A DNA stretch of 64,000 nucleotides, taken from Pantoea rodasii (lineage in GTDB: Bacteria > Pseudomonadota > Gammaproteobacteria > Enterobacterales > Enterobacteriaceae). How positions within the stretch are numbered: position 1 is the stretch's first letter; every line of letters starts with the position of its first letter. The translations under genes were made by a program, and so were the position numbers. The DNA lies in NCBI RefSeq assembly GCF_002095465.1, contig NZ_MLFP01000009.1:62001-126000 (forward strand). Direction: 5' to 3'. Positions 8,774 to 18,428 of the stretch are shown here, one piece after another. Below the pieces are notes generated by a model that was given only the letters and a program-made list of their open reading frames with translations, searched no databases and was not told where the DNA came from.

Positions 8774-9744
8774 TACCTGCCTCTTGTCGCCCGGTCAATC
8801 AACATCGCTATGATAATGATTAGCCCCGTGGCAAGCAATTGATAAAAGGCTTGAATATTCAGTAGAGTCAATCCATTACGCAACACGCCCAAGATGATCG
8901 CGCCGATAAGGGTGCCGACAATACTGCCTTTACCGCCCATCAGTGATGCGCCACCAATCGCCGCTGCAGCAATCGCATCTAACTCCCACAAATTACCGAT
9001 GGTGGGCTCGGCAGCCCCTAAGCGTCCAATCAGAATTAATGATGCTAAAGAAGCCAGAGTGCCGGAAATAATAAACACGGTCATTTTCGTGCGTTTCACT
9101 GGCACACCGGCAACACGTGCGGCTTCTTCATTGCCGCCCACCGCCAAAATATATTCGCCCAGCGGGGTTTTATTCATTACCAGCCAAAGCACCAGCGCCA
9201 CCACAGCAACAATGACGATAGGCGTGGGAATGCCGATAACCGTGCTGTTAATAATGCTGCGAAACTCCATGGGGATACCAAATACCGGATTGCCGCCGGT
9301 GTAAATCAGCGCAATGGCACGGAACAGAGACAGGCCACCCAGCGTCACAATGAACGGCTGCAGACCGGCATACGCCACTAATGCCCCGCTGAACACGCCA
9401 CATAAAGCACCGATGCCTAAGGTCGCCAGAATCGCGACGGGGACCGGAACCCCCGCCACCATCATCGTTGCGCCTAGCACGGCAGAGAGTGCCGCCGTGG
9501 GTCCGACGGATAAATCAATGCCGCCCGAGACGATAACCAATGTCATCCCCAAGGCAATCAAGGCATTGATGGATGATTGTTGTAAAATATTAAGCAGATT
9601 CGGAACTGTGAAAAATACCGGTGACAAGAACGAGAATGTCACCACGATGATCAATAACCCGATTAACGTTCCTGCATCACGTAAATTTAATTTAAACTTT
9701 GCCGTCGGCGCTGCCGCAGGCTGTATATTTGTTTGCGTCATCAT
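8773..9744 (-). CDS. Sugar ABC transporter permease (RbsC-like)
   Basis: This 323-residue protein is an inner-membrane permease of the BPD_transp_2 family, with about 8-10 hydrophobic segments and the conserved ALGMTLVIVSGGIDLSVG and AIGGASLMGGKGSIVGTLIG regions of ribose/xylose/allose permeases. It would form the membrane channel with the ATPase and binding protein encoded upstream. It lies 33 bp after the ATPase gene. ATG at 9741 is an alternative start. Confidence 0.9.
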   Translation of the reverse strand: MMTQTNIQPAAAPTAKFKLNLRDAGTLIGLLIIVVTFSFLSPVFFTVPNLLNILQQSSINALIALGMTLVIVSGGIDLSVGPTAALSAVLGATMMVAGVPVPVAILATLGIGALCGVFSGALVAYAGLQPFIVTLGGLSLFRAIALIYTGGNPVFGIPMEFRSIINSTVIGIPTPIVIVAVVALVLWLVMNKTPLGEYILAVGGNEEAARVAGVPVKRTKMTVFIISGTLASLASLILIGRLGAAEPTIGNLWELDAIAAAAIGGASLMGGKGSIVGTLIGAIILGVLRNGLTLLNIQAFYQLLATGLIIIIAMLIDRATRGR

Positions 9745-9777
9745 AGTTTTGCCTATATAAAAAGTGCTGATTGAGAT

Positions 9778-11278
9778 CTAGACGGCTTCTTTAATGTCGT
9801 TAATGGCAAAGCGTGCAATGTTCTCTTCGGTAATGTCATCACCTTTTAACTCGCGGGTGATTTTTCCCTCACGCATCACTAATACTCTGTCGGACACGCG
9901 TAATATCTCCGTCATTTCCGACGAAACCACCACAATCGCTTTGCCTTGCTGGGCCAGCTTTTCGATTAAATTATAGATTTCTGATTTGGCCCCAATGTCA
10001 ATTCCCCGGGTGGGCTCATCAAATAAAAACACCTCTGCATCCGCAGCAACCCAGCGACCGATAATGACTTTCTGCTGATTGCCGCCACTTAACGTGCCGA
10101 TGGTTTTTTCAATATCTAACGGACGCAGTTTTAAATCTGACATGACCTCTTGCGCCACGGCATTCAGTTTTCCCTTACGAATAATGCCTGCCAGAGTGAA
10201 GTTACGCATTGAAGGCAATGCCATGTTCACTTTTACGGCACGGGCCTTAATGATGCCCTCTTTTTTACGATCTTCAGGGACCAAACCAATTCCGGCGCGG
10301 ATCGCTGCGCTGACATTATGATTGCGCACCGCCTGGCCATTCACACGCACTTCCCCGGCGCTGCGTTTGTCGATTCCCGCAATCAGTTTAAGCAACTCAG
10401 TGCGTCCTGCACCCACCAGCCCGGCAATACCCAGTACTTCGCCGGCGCATACGCTGAAGCTTGCGGGTTTAATCTCGTGACCTCGCGCGACGTTTTTGAC
10501 CTGTAATACTTCGCGATCGGTTGCCCACGACTGGTGCGCCAGTTTTTCAATTTTGCGCCCCACCATTTTCGCCACAATACTTTCTTCGGTTTCATCACAG
10601 ATATTGACGACGTCCACCTGGCGCCCATCGCGCATGATGGTGGCGCGATCGCATACCTGGAAGATCTCATTCATTTTGTGCGACACGTAAATCAGTGAAA
10701 CGCCAGTGGATTTCAAATCACTGATTAACTCAGCCAGCCGTTCAAACTCGCGCGGGGTAAGGCTTGATGTTGGCTCATCCATGGCGATGATTTTGGCCTC
10801 ATCCAGCAAGGCACGAGCGATTTCCACGATCTGCTGCTGCGATACCATAAGATTCTTGATCGGTTCAGCGGGATCAATGCTGGGATCAAGCTGCTTGAGG
10901 ATGTGGGTGGCCCGCGCCAGCTGTGCACGTTTATCTACAAACAGGCCGTTTAAGGTCGTCAGCGGGCGGCCCAAAACATGTTCTGGGCAACGGAGAGTTC
11001 AGGAACATGCTGCAACTCCTGGTGAATCATCGCGATGCCCGCATGTCGCGCGCTCAGCGGGTTTTCATCTGAACCCGATCGCCATTGACATGGATATCGC
11101 CACTGTCTGCCGGACGAACGCCGGACAGAATATTCAGCAACGTTGATTTGCCCGCGCCGTTTTCACCAATCAGCGCGTGCACTTCACCCGGCCGCACCAT
11201 AAAGTCCACATCCTGCAGCGCTACCGCGCTGCCGTAGGTTTTATTGATGCCACGCATCATTAAGCGATACTGTTCCAT
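9778..11278 (-). CDS. Sugar ABC transporter ATP-binding protein, RbsA/MglA type (two frameshifts)
   Basis: This is a double-ABC sugar ATPase. The first cassette has GENGAGKSTLLNILSG and DEPTSSL; the second has GLVGAGRTELLKLIAG, LSGGNQQKVIIGRW and DEPTRGIDIGAKSEIYNLI. As sequenced it breaks twice: a GGG at 11059-11061 and an AAAA at 10973-10976 each look one base short. Restoring them joins KTPLSARHAGIAMIHQELQ and AQNMFLGRPL in one frame and gives about 500 residues, the normal family length. The start at 11278 gives MEQYRLMMRG. It follows the binding-protein gene by 16 bp. Confidence 0.87.
10973..11061 (-). other. Two probable homopolymer deletions in the sugar ABC ATPase gene
   Basis: AAAA at 10973-10976 and GGG at 11059-11061 each need one more base to keep the frame. 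Between them the third frame encodes family-typical sequence (AGIAMIHQELQHVPELS), so the gene is intact apart from the two indels. Confidence 0.75.
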
Positions 11279-11294
11279 ACGCTCTCCGCCTGTT

Positions 11295-12335
11295 TTACTG
11301 CTGTGCCAGCAACTGGCGTAATTTGTCGTTGTCTTTGGTTGAAAACGCGTCGGCATTCTCTTTGGTGATCAGCGCTTGTGGCGTTGCGATAACGCGTGAC
11401 AGTTTCTGTCCATTCACCAAACGCAGCATCACTTCCATTGCCACTTCACCCGTCAGCACCGGGAAGCTGTCCACCGTTCCGGTTAATTCACCTCGTTTAA
11501 TAGAAGCATAGGCATCTGAGATGCCGTCGGTGCCAAACACAGCGGTCTGTTTATCTTTATTCTGGGAACGCACTGCCTCCACGACACCTAACGCCATCGT
11601 GTCGTTGTTGGCATAGAATCCAATCAGATCGGGATGTTGCTGGAGAATGGTGGATGCCGCGTTAAACGCCTGCTCGCGGCTCCAGTTAGCCGGCACGCTG
11701 GCTACGATGTTGAACTTGCCGTTGGCCTGCAACGTCTCTTTGAATCCGGCGGTACGCTGCCCGGCGGCATAAACCCCTGGCTGGCCCTCAATCACGGCCA
11801 CTTTACCGCCTTGTGGATAGTGCTGAATAAACCACTTCGCCACGCGTGCACCGTTGTCTTTCTGCACGTTACCCACGTAATACTGCGCGCTTGGCACGAC
11901 CGCATCGTTGACGTTGATGACCGGGATACCTTTGCTGCTGGCGCTCTCTAACGCCGGCTCAAGGTTGATATCGGTCTGAGGTGAAACCAGCAAACCATTA
12001 AAGCCTTGGGCAATTAAGGTTTCAGCAATCGACAACTGACCTAATTGGTCGTCTTCATTGGCTGCAGCCTGATAGGCCACGGTAAAACCGTATTTCTTCG
12101 CGACGTTTTGATAGCCTTCGCCCAGTGAACGCCAGTATTCATTGGTCAGAGTTTTCGATACGCCGCCGATCTTTAATTTACTGTCCACTTTCGGCAACGG
12201 ACCGTATTTGCTTTCAAGCTGAGTCCAGTCAGTACGATCGGGTTCTGAATCGGATTTCAACGGGGATAACGTGGCGGCATGCACGCTGGAGCACAACAAT
12301 GCTGAGGTCAGTACAGAGAGTAAGAGCTTTTTCAT
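11295..12335 (-). CDS. Sugar ABC transporter periplasmic binding protein (Peripla_BP_4)
   Basis: A signal peptide of about 20 residues (MKKLLLSVLTSALLCSSVHA) precedes a type I periplasmic binding fold. Family landmarks include IAETLIAQGFNGLLVSPQTD, GIPVINVNDAV, GFYANNDTMALGVVEA and VFGTDGISDAYASIKRGEL. At 346 residues it is slightly longer than RbsB because of an N-terminal extension after the signal. It would deliver a monosaccharide to the adjacent ABC ATPase and permease. The sugar is unidentified. Confidence 0.9.
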   Translation of the reverse strand: MKKLLLSVLTSALLCSSVHAATLSPLKSDSEPDRTDWTQLESKYGPLPKVDSKLKIGGVSKTLTNEYWRSLGEGYQNVAKKYGFTVAYQAAANEDDQLGQLSIAETLIAQGFNGLLVSPQTDINLEPALESASSKGIPVINVNDAVVPSAQYYVGNVQKDNGARVAKWFIQHYPQGGKVAVIEGQPGVYAAGQRTAGFKETLQANGKFNIVASVPANWSREQAFNAASTILQQHPDLIGFYANNDTMALGVVEAVRSQNKDKQTAVFGTDGISDAYASIKRGELTGTVDSFPVLTGEVAMEVMLRLVNGQKLSRVIATPQALITKENADAFSTKDNDKLRQLLAQQ

Positions 12336-12385
12336 GTTGATAGCCTTTTTATCGTTTTAAATAATATGCAGGGTGACTGAATAAC

Positions 12386-13366
12386 TTATTGGGCAAGTAA
12401 GATGTCGTTAACGATTTGCTGAGATGCCACCGCATCCTGACGACTGATTGCCTCTTCCAGAGCGGAATTATTATTGAGTTTTTCACTGAGCTTCAGCAGG
12501 CGCTTCACTGTCGCAATATTGATTTCGGCTTCGCGGATAGGATCTAAACCGCTCGCATCCGGGAAAGTATCGAAGTAATAAGCACCGTTGTAGCCATCAC
12601 GTTGCATCTGCCACAGGAATTCCAGGGTTGCGCGCGGGTTAACTGAACCGACCATCAGGCCATCATCACGTTTGCCCCAGCCATCATTCAGGTCCAGCCC
12701 AAGCAGTCGGGAACGGCGTGCGACCATGGCAGCGGCAAATGCCGGGACTTCATTGGCAAACAGGACGTGGGCAAAATCCAGCGTGATGCCCAAATTCGCG
12801 CAGCCCGCTTCTTCCACCGCCAGCAGGCAAGTGGTGGCATTGGGGAAAATACTGTATGCGCGCGGTTCGTTGGGTTTGTATTCGATACTGACATCCACAT
12901 CTGGTGCATATTCCGCCACTTCTCGTACCGCACTCACGGCATCTTCCCACATCTTTTTATAGTCGGCCTGGAAGCAATAATCGAAGCCGTCCTGCCCCAT
13001 CCATAACGTCATCAGGCGTGAACCAAATTCACGACCCGCATCAATTCCGCGTTTGGTGAGTTCAATCGCTTCACGACGCACTTTGGCATCTGGATGAGTA
13101 AAAGCACCGATTTTGAACTGCGGGGCATCCCAACGCATCTGCATGCCGTTTACCGCCAGGCCTGCATCTGCAATGGTTTGACGCAGTGTATTGATGTCGC
13201 TGGTGATGTGCTGCGGATAATTCAGATCGAGATGAGTCAGCCCTTCAACCTTCCCAGCTCGGGCAATCATTTGTGCTACGGAAGGTTTTCCCTGGAGATC
13301 TGGCCAGTATAAATGCGCCCCGGAGGCAAAAGAGTTCAGGCGTGTCGCAAACTTTAATTCTGACAT
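12386..13366 (-). CDS. Sugar phosphate isomerase/epimerase, TIM-barrel (AP endonuclease 2 family)
   Basis: The 326-residue protein belongs to the xylose-isomerase-like TIM barrel group. Probable metal ligands lie in SIEYKPNEPR (Glu), ITLDFAHVLFA (Asp, His), GLDLNDGWGKRDD (Asp) and AYYFDTFP. It would interconvert the transported sugar or its phosphate. It is the first gene of the leftward operon, so the isomerase, ABC importer, regulator and kinase form one catabolic unit. The start at 13366 was chosen because the upstream extension has no family similarity. Confidence 0.82.
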   Translation of the reverse strand: MSELKFATRLNSFASGAHLYWPDLQGKPSVAQMIARAGKVEGLTHLDLNYPQHITSDINTLRQTIADAGLAVNGMQMRWDAPQFKIGAFTHPDAKVRREAIELTKRGIDAGREFGSRLMTLWMGQDGFDYCFQADYKKMWEDAVSAVREVAEYAPDVDVSIEYKPNEPRAYSIFPNATTCLLAVEEAGCANLGITLDFAHVLFANEVPAFAAAMVARRSRLLGLDLNDGWGKRDDGLMVGSVNPRATLEFLWQMQRDGYNGAYYFDTFPDASGLDPIREAEINIATVKRLLKLSEKLNNNSALEEAISRQDAVASQQIVNDILLAQ

Positions 13367-13643
13367 GAGGAAGGATCCTTCAAAGACGAGTTGTAATGTA
13401 CTTTCCTTCTTCACGATTATTTGTGAAGTTATGGAATAGATTACACAAGCCCGAATGTTTAGCAATAAAGCGCGGACAGCATCTGTTCAATTTGCGAGGC
13501 CGTTCACGAATTCCTGCCTCAGATTTGCCGGGTCAACAGCAGCAACTGGCCCAATGTCATTCTTTTGTCATGACTCGCTCACCCTGCTGTCAGCGCCGTT
13601 TCCTTATCCTGTGCCCGAACCCTTCTTACTTTGGAGCACGAAC

Positions 13644-14405
13644 ATGAAACTGAAAAAACTGACCCTGGCAGCCAGCATGCTGATGACCCTCGCCGGTGGC
13701 GCAGCACAAGCTGAAGCGCAGCCGATTAAGAACATCGTATTAGTTCACGGCGCCTTTGTTGGCGGTGCGGGCTGGCGTCCGGTATACGACCGCCTGACGC
13801 ACGATGGCTACAAAGTGACGCTGGTGCAGGAACCGTTGACCGGTTTCCCGGAAGATGTCACTGCGACGCGACGTATCATTGACCAGCAAAATGGCCCGGT
13901 GATTTTGGTCGGTCACAGCTATGGCGGCGCGATCATCAGCGAAGCGGGGAATGACGATAAAGTGGCCGGACTGGTCTATATCGCCGCGCACGCACTGGAT
14001 AACGGCGAAACCGAAGCCAGCAACGGCAAAAAATTCCCAAATAGCGCACATCCGTTTGCCAAATCTGCTGATGGGTATCTCACCATCGCGCCTGAAAATT
14101 ATCACAGTGATTTCGCCGCAGATTTGCCGGCCGCTCAGGCGGATTTTGAAGCGCACGCGCAGATGCCAACCAACGCCGCCGTGTTCACCGCCAACATCCC
14201 GGACCCGGCTTGGAAAACCAAGCCTAGCTGGTACATGGTGGCGAAAGCTGACAAAATCATTAACCCGGATTTAGAGCGCATGTACGCGAAACGCGCCCAT
14301 AGTCATACGGTGGAAATCGCCGGTGCCAGCCATTCGGTGTACCAATCGCATCCGCGTGAGGTCACTAACCTGATTGAACAGGCCGCCCAGCACGCGCAGC
14401 CTTAA
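13644..14405 (+). CDS. Exported alpha/beta hydrolase
   Basis: A signal peptide (MKLKKLTLAASMLMTLAGGAAQA) precedes an alpha/beta hydrolase domain with an oxyanion region (VLVHGAFVGGAGW) and nucleophile elbow GHSYGG. A likely catalytic His is near the end (GASHSVYQSHP). The protein resembles periplasmic salicylate-esterase or EstC-like small hydrolases. The start at 13644 has GGAG eight bases upstream. It lies 25 bp before a response regulator gene on the same strand, so it may belong to that regulon. The substrate is unknown. Confidence 0.85.
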   Translation: MKLKKLTLAASMLMTLAGGAAQAEAQPIKNIVLVHGAFVGGAGWRPVYDRLTHDGYKVTLVQEPLTGFPEDVTATRRIIDQQNGPVILVGHSYGGAIISEAGNDDKVAGLVYIAAHALDNGETEASNGKKFPNSAHPFAKSADGYLTIAPENYHSDFAADLPAAQADFEAHAQMPTNAAVFTANIPDPAWKTKPSWYMVAKADKIINPDLERMYAKRAHSHTVEIAGASHSVYQSHPREVTNLIEQAAQHAQP

Positions 14406-14430
14406 CCCTCTGTCCCGCCCGGAGATTCGC

Positions 14431-15105
14431 ATGAAAATTTTGGTGATTGAAGACGAAGCCAAAGCGCGCGACTACATGCGCAAAGGATTGACGGAAGCGG
14501 GATTTATCGTTGATGTGGCGGAAAATGGTCAGGATGGCGTGTTCTTTGCGCAAGAGCACCATTACGACCTGATTCTTCTCGACGTAATGATGCCCGGCAT
14601 GAGCGGCTGGGAGGTGATGGCCGCGCTGGATAAACAGACTCACACGCCGGTGATCTTCCTGACCGCCAAAGGCACTCTGGAGGATCGCATCAAAGGGCTG
14701 GAGCTTGGCGCTGATGATTATCTGGTGAAGCCCTTTTCATTTGCAGAACTGTTGGCGCGCGTCCGCACACAATTGCGACGCGGCGGTCAGCAGAAGTTGC
14801 CTGATGTGTTGATGCTGGCCGATTTGCAACTTGATATCCTCAAACGTCGGGTTGAACGCGGCGGGCAGCGCATCGATCTCACGAATAAGGAGTTCAATCT
14901 GCTGCATCTTTTCCTGCTGCATCCCGGTGAAGTGCTGACGCGGACCGTTATTGCCTCTCGCGTGTGGGACATGAACTTCGACAGCGACACCAATGTGGTG
15001 GATGTGGCGGTGAAACGCCTGCGACTGAAAATCGATGGTCCGTTCGCACAACCGCTGATTCATACAGTGCACGGCGTGGGTTATCGCTGCGAAGCCGAAA
15101 CATGA
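14431..15105 (+). CDS. Heavy-metal-type response regulator (OmpR family, CusR/IrlR-like)
   Basis: The 224-residue protein has a receiver domain (MKILVIEDEAKARDYMRKGL, phospho-acceptor Asp in LILLDVMMPGMSGW, conserved Lys in YLVKPFSF). A winged-helix output domain follows, including TNKEFNLLHLFLLHPGEVLT and TNVVDVAVKRLR. It is closest to the CusR/IrlR/CopR group that responds to copper or silver. The start at 14431 follows a CGGAG Shine-Dalgarno. Its stop overlaps the histidine kinase start as ATGA. Confidence 0.9.
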   Translation: MKILVIEDEAKARDYMRKGLTEAGFIVDVAENGQDGVFFAQEHHYDLILLDVMMPGMSGWEVMAALDKQTHTPVIFLTAKGTLEDRIKGLELGADDYLVKPFSFAELLARVRTQLRRGGQQKLPDVLMLADLQLDILKRRVERGGQRIDLTNKEFNLLHLFLLHPGEVLTRTVIASRVWDMNFDSDTNVVDVAVKRLRLKIDGPFAQPLIHTVHGVGYRCEAET

Positions 15106-16480
15106 AGAAACGCGCGCTCGCTACCCGTTTGTCGCTACTGCTGAGTGCCACGGTGATTGTCATTTTTGCTCTCAGCGGCTTTGCGCTCTATCAATCGCTG
15201 GCAAAGCAGATTGGTCTGCGTGATGACGCGGCATTACTGACGCGTATCGATCAGATCCGTACTCTGCTGCGCGATGAAGACGCCATCACATTGATTCAGC
15301 AAAACCGCGCTTGTTCGCGAATATGCTGGGCAACACTGAATCCCTGCTGGTCCTGCGTTTTCCAGGCCAACCTCCGCTGATCGTGGTTAACCCGGGCGCG
15401 CGTTCCATGCCCGAGATCACCCCCATTCCGGCCGATAAGCCGTTGGCGCTCTCCTCGGTACATCATCAGTTAGCGACAGACGGCACGTCGTTTATTTCCG
15501 CGGCTGCCCTGGCGCCGACGCGCGATGGCAATGGCGAAATTGAGATCATCACCGGCCGCCTGATGAGCGACCGCACGCAAACGCTCAATAGCTATCGTGA
15601 CCAGATCATCCTTTCGACCGCTCTCGCCGCGTTGCTGGTGGCGGCCATCAGTGCCTGGCTGGTGCGACGCGGTTTATCGCCTCTGCATCGTCTGGCAACG
15701 AAAACGGATGCCATCGATATACGGCATTTATCACAGCGCATTCAGCTTAACGATGCGCCTGCCGAACTGCTGCCGGTGGTTGCCGCCTTTAACCAGATGC
15801 TAAGCCGCCTGGAACAGGGATATCAGCAGCTAAGCCAGGTTTCAGCGGATATGGCGCACGACCTGCGCACGCCGATTGGCAACTTGATCGGTCAGACTGA
15901 AGTCGCACTTAGCCAACCCCGAAGCGTGGGGGAATATCAGGCGCTGCTGGGTTCCAACTATGAAGAGCTGGAACGGCTGGCAAAGATGATCGATAACATG
16001 CTGTTTCTGGCCAAAGCGGAAGATGCCAGCCAGGTGATGGATTGGCAGCTTATCGATTTGAAGCAGCTCGGCGTGAAGCTGCAGGATTACTTTGACGGCA
16101 TGGCGGAAGAGCAAGCCATGCGCTTAGCCATGAATATGCAGGGAACGGTGCGGGCCGATCCGCTGCTGCTGCAACGCGCGCTGGCCAATTTAATCGCCAA
16201 TGCGTTGCGCTATGGGGAGCGCGATTCAACCATTCGGGTATTCAGTGAAATACAGGAAGGCAGCACGGTGCTGATGGTTGAAAATCGCGGCGAGCCGTTA
16301 AGCGCAGCACATCAGGCACGCATTTTTGATCGCTTCTGGCGCGCCGAATCATCCCGCCATCAGGGCAGCAGCGGTTTAGGCCTTTCAATTGTGCGCAGTA
16401 TTATGCGGCTGCATGGGGGGAGCTGTGAAGTGAGCAGCAGCAACGGCGCGAATCGGTTTAGTTTGCTGTTTCCGCATTAA
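15102..16480 (+). CDS. Heavy-metal sensor histidine kinase (CusS/IrlS-like; frameshifted)
   Basis: The gene encodes a membrane sensor kinase: a first membrane segment near residues 10-30, a periplasmic loop, a second segment (ILSTALAALLVAAISAWLV), HAMP, the H-box MAHDLRTPIGNL, N-box ANLIANALRYGE, and G-boxes ending GSSGLGLSIVRSIM. Around 15301-15306 one base is missing. Adding an A or a C restores a single frame reading QQ(K/N)PRLFANMLGN and gives about 459 residues. It is paired with the upstream regulator by a 4 bp overlap. The stimulus is unknown, since no metal-efflux genes are adjacent. Confidence 0.87.
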
Positions 16481-16509
16481 GGGCGGCCTGATGGCCGCGC
16501 CTTACACTC

Positions 16510-16538
16510 AAGAGCGGGTGTAACACTCCCTGCTCTTT
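16510..16538. terminator. Hairpin between convergent kinase and nitroreductase genes
   Basis: AAGAGC and GCTCTT arms, extended by GGG/CCC pairing, enclose a short loop in the 63 bp convergent spacer. On the plus strand the stem runs into TTTTGCTTTT, which fits an intrinsic terminator for the two-component operon. Confidence 0.6.
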
Positions 16539-16543
16539 TGCTT

Positions 16544-17196
16544 TTAAATAAAGGTAAAGATCTCTTCACGTGGCAGACGTGATTTCGGTAACGCGGCGTT
16601 GAAATCCTCATCACTGCGGTAGCCCAGCGACACCAACACCACGCTGGTTAACCCTTTCTCACGCAGGCCCAATGCCTGATCCAGTGCGCGCGAATCAAAT
16701 CCTTCCATTGGCGTGGCATCAATCCCTAACATCGCTGCACCCAACAACAGGCCACCGAGCGCCAGGTAAACCTGTTTCTCCATCCACTGTGGGATATCAC
16801 GCTGTTCATAGCGGTGCATATCCACATAACCCCGGCGGCTCTTATCCTGCCCGGCTTTGCCTTCGGGTTTGGCGAAACGGCCATCCTGCTCTTCCTGCGC
16901 CAGCACGTTTTGCAGATGCGCGTCATCAAGATCGGTACGCATGCACAGGGCGATAACATGGGAAGCATTCAACACTTTAGGCCGTTATACACGAACGCGC
17001 CGGTGGTGGATTGAGCGATCTGCTCACGGCCTGCGGGGGTCGATGCCACCACGAAATGCCACGGCTGCGAGTTTACAGAAGACGGGCTATTACGCAGCAC
17101 GTTCAGCAGCGTTTCGATCTCTTCCTGCGGCAAACTTTTACCGCTGGCGAAGGCTTTCACCGTGTGGCGGCGTGCCACTGCATCATTGAGTGTCAT
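16544..17196 (-). CDS. NAD(P)H nitroreductase, NfsB/NfnB-like (frameshifted)
   Basis: Two fragments join into a 217-residue FMN nitroreductase. The N-terminal part reads RRHTVKAFASGKSLP and SSVNSQPWHFVVAST; the C-terminal part reads GGLLLGAAMLGIDATPMEGF and LPREEIFTF. The TTT at 16975-16977 appears one base short; with TTTT the junction reads VYNGLKVLNASHV, as expected for NfsB. It would reduce nitroaromatics or quinones with two electrons in the cytoplasm. It is 87 bp downstream of the alcohol-dehydrogenase-like gene on the same strand. Confidence 0.85.
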
Positions 17197-17283
17197 GGGG
17201 TTCTCATGAATTGATTAATGACGAATTGCCAATACCTTACCCGCCGTGCTGACGTCGCGGTTAACGAATTGTGTTTCAACACA

Positions 17284-18285
17284 TTAAAAGCCGCTGAGCA
17301 CGATCTTGCCGCGTGCGCGACCGCTCTCGATCAGCGCATGCGCTTTGCGCAGATTGGCCGCGTTGATGGTGCCATGATGTTCACCCGCGGTGGTTTGCAG
17401 GGTGTTGTCATCAATCAGTTGGCTCACGCGCTGCAAAATATCATGCTGCCGCTGCATATCGGCTGTCTGGAACAGGGAACGGGTAAACATCAGCTCCCAG
17501 TGCAGTGAAATGGCTTTGCGTTTTAACGGCACTACATCAAGGGATTCTGGATCATCAATCAGTGCCAGCTTGCCCTGCGGCGCCAGAACATCAATCAGTT
17601 GCGCGTAATAGCTGTCGGTGTGGGTTAATGAAGCGACATAGCGCACCTCTGGATGACCTATCGCCGCCAGCTGCTCTCCCAGAGGCTGGTGGTGATTCAC
17701 CACATGATGCGCGCCGAGTGAACGCACCCAATCCGTGGTTTCCGGCCGCGATGCGGTGCCGATCACCGTGAGATGCGTCAGCTTGCGCGCCAGTTGGGTC
17801 AGTATCGATCCTACGCCGCCGCCTGCGCCGATAATCAGCAGCGCGGCATTGTCATCAGCCTGCACTTCGAGGCGATCAAACAACAGTTCCCACGCGGTGA
17901 GTGACGTCAGCGGTAATGCAGCCGCGTCGGCATTATTTAGCGTACGGGGTTTATGCCCGGCAATACGCTCATCCACCAGCCCATATTCGGCATAACTGCC
18001 AGCGCGCGTGATATCGCCGGCGTAAAATACCTCATCACCCGGCTGGAACAGCGTCACCTGATCGCCAATCGCTTCCACCACACCCACCGCATCCCAACCG
18101 AGAATGCGCGGCTTATCGGTTGGCGCGCCATTACGTACTTTGGTATCCACCGGATTCACCGCGATGGCGTGAATTTTTACCAGCAGGTCGCGCGCGCCCG
18201 GTTGCGGTTTGGCGACCTCCATCTCATACAGGGCATTTTCATCGGAAATCGGTAAACCGTTTTGGCTATAAACAATGGCTTTCAT
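17284..18285 (-). CDS. Zinc-type alcohol dehydrogenase-like protein (MDR superfamily)
   Basis: The 333-residue medium-chain dehydrogenase/reductase has a GroES-like N-terminus (VNPVDTKVRNGAP, LGWDAVGVVEAIGDQV) and a Rossmann segment (LLIIGAGGGVGSILTQLA). It lacks the cysteine cluster of structural zinc, which points to a quinone oxidoreductase or enoyl reductase activity using NADPH. The start at 18285 follows GAGGAA. It is divergent from a LysR gene that is a likely regulator of it and possibly of the downstream nitroreductase. Confidence 0.87.
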   Translation of the reverse strand: MKAIVYSQNGLPISDENALYEMEVAKPQPGARDLLVKIHAIAVNPVDTKVRNGAPTDKPRILGWDAVGVVEAIGDQVTLFQPGDEVFYAGDITRAGSYAEYGLVDERIAGHKPRTLNNADAAALPLTSLTAWELLFDRLEVQADDNAALLIIGAGGGVGSILTQLARKLTHLTVIGTASRPETTDWVRSLGAHHVVNHHQPLGEQLAAIGHPEVRYVASLTHTDSYYAQLIDVLAPQGKLALIDDPESLDVVPLKRKAISLHWELMFTRSLFQTADMQRQHDILQRVSQLIDDNTLQTTAGEHHGTINAANLRKAHALIESGRARGKIVLSGF

Positions 18286-18378
18286 CCAGCAGTTCCTCAC
18301 ATCATCAGTGTGTTAAGTCGGTTAAACCCAGCATAGCGGTGAGTGCACTGTAGAAAAATGCCGATTGCACAGCAGCAC

Positions 18379-18397
18379 TTTCACTCTTAGAGTGAAA
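18379..18397. promoter_or_regulatory. Perfect 8-3-8 palindrome, candidate LysR operator
   Basis: TTTCACTC-TTA-GAGTGAAA is a perfect inverted repeat in the 143 bp spacer between the divergent dehydrogenase and LysR genes. The T...A ends and position near the regulator's own start fit a LysR-type autoregulatory site. Confidence 0.5.
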
Positions 18398-18428
18398 ATC
18401 CCTGGGTGCTTTGGCGATGAGAAAGAAA

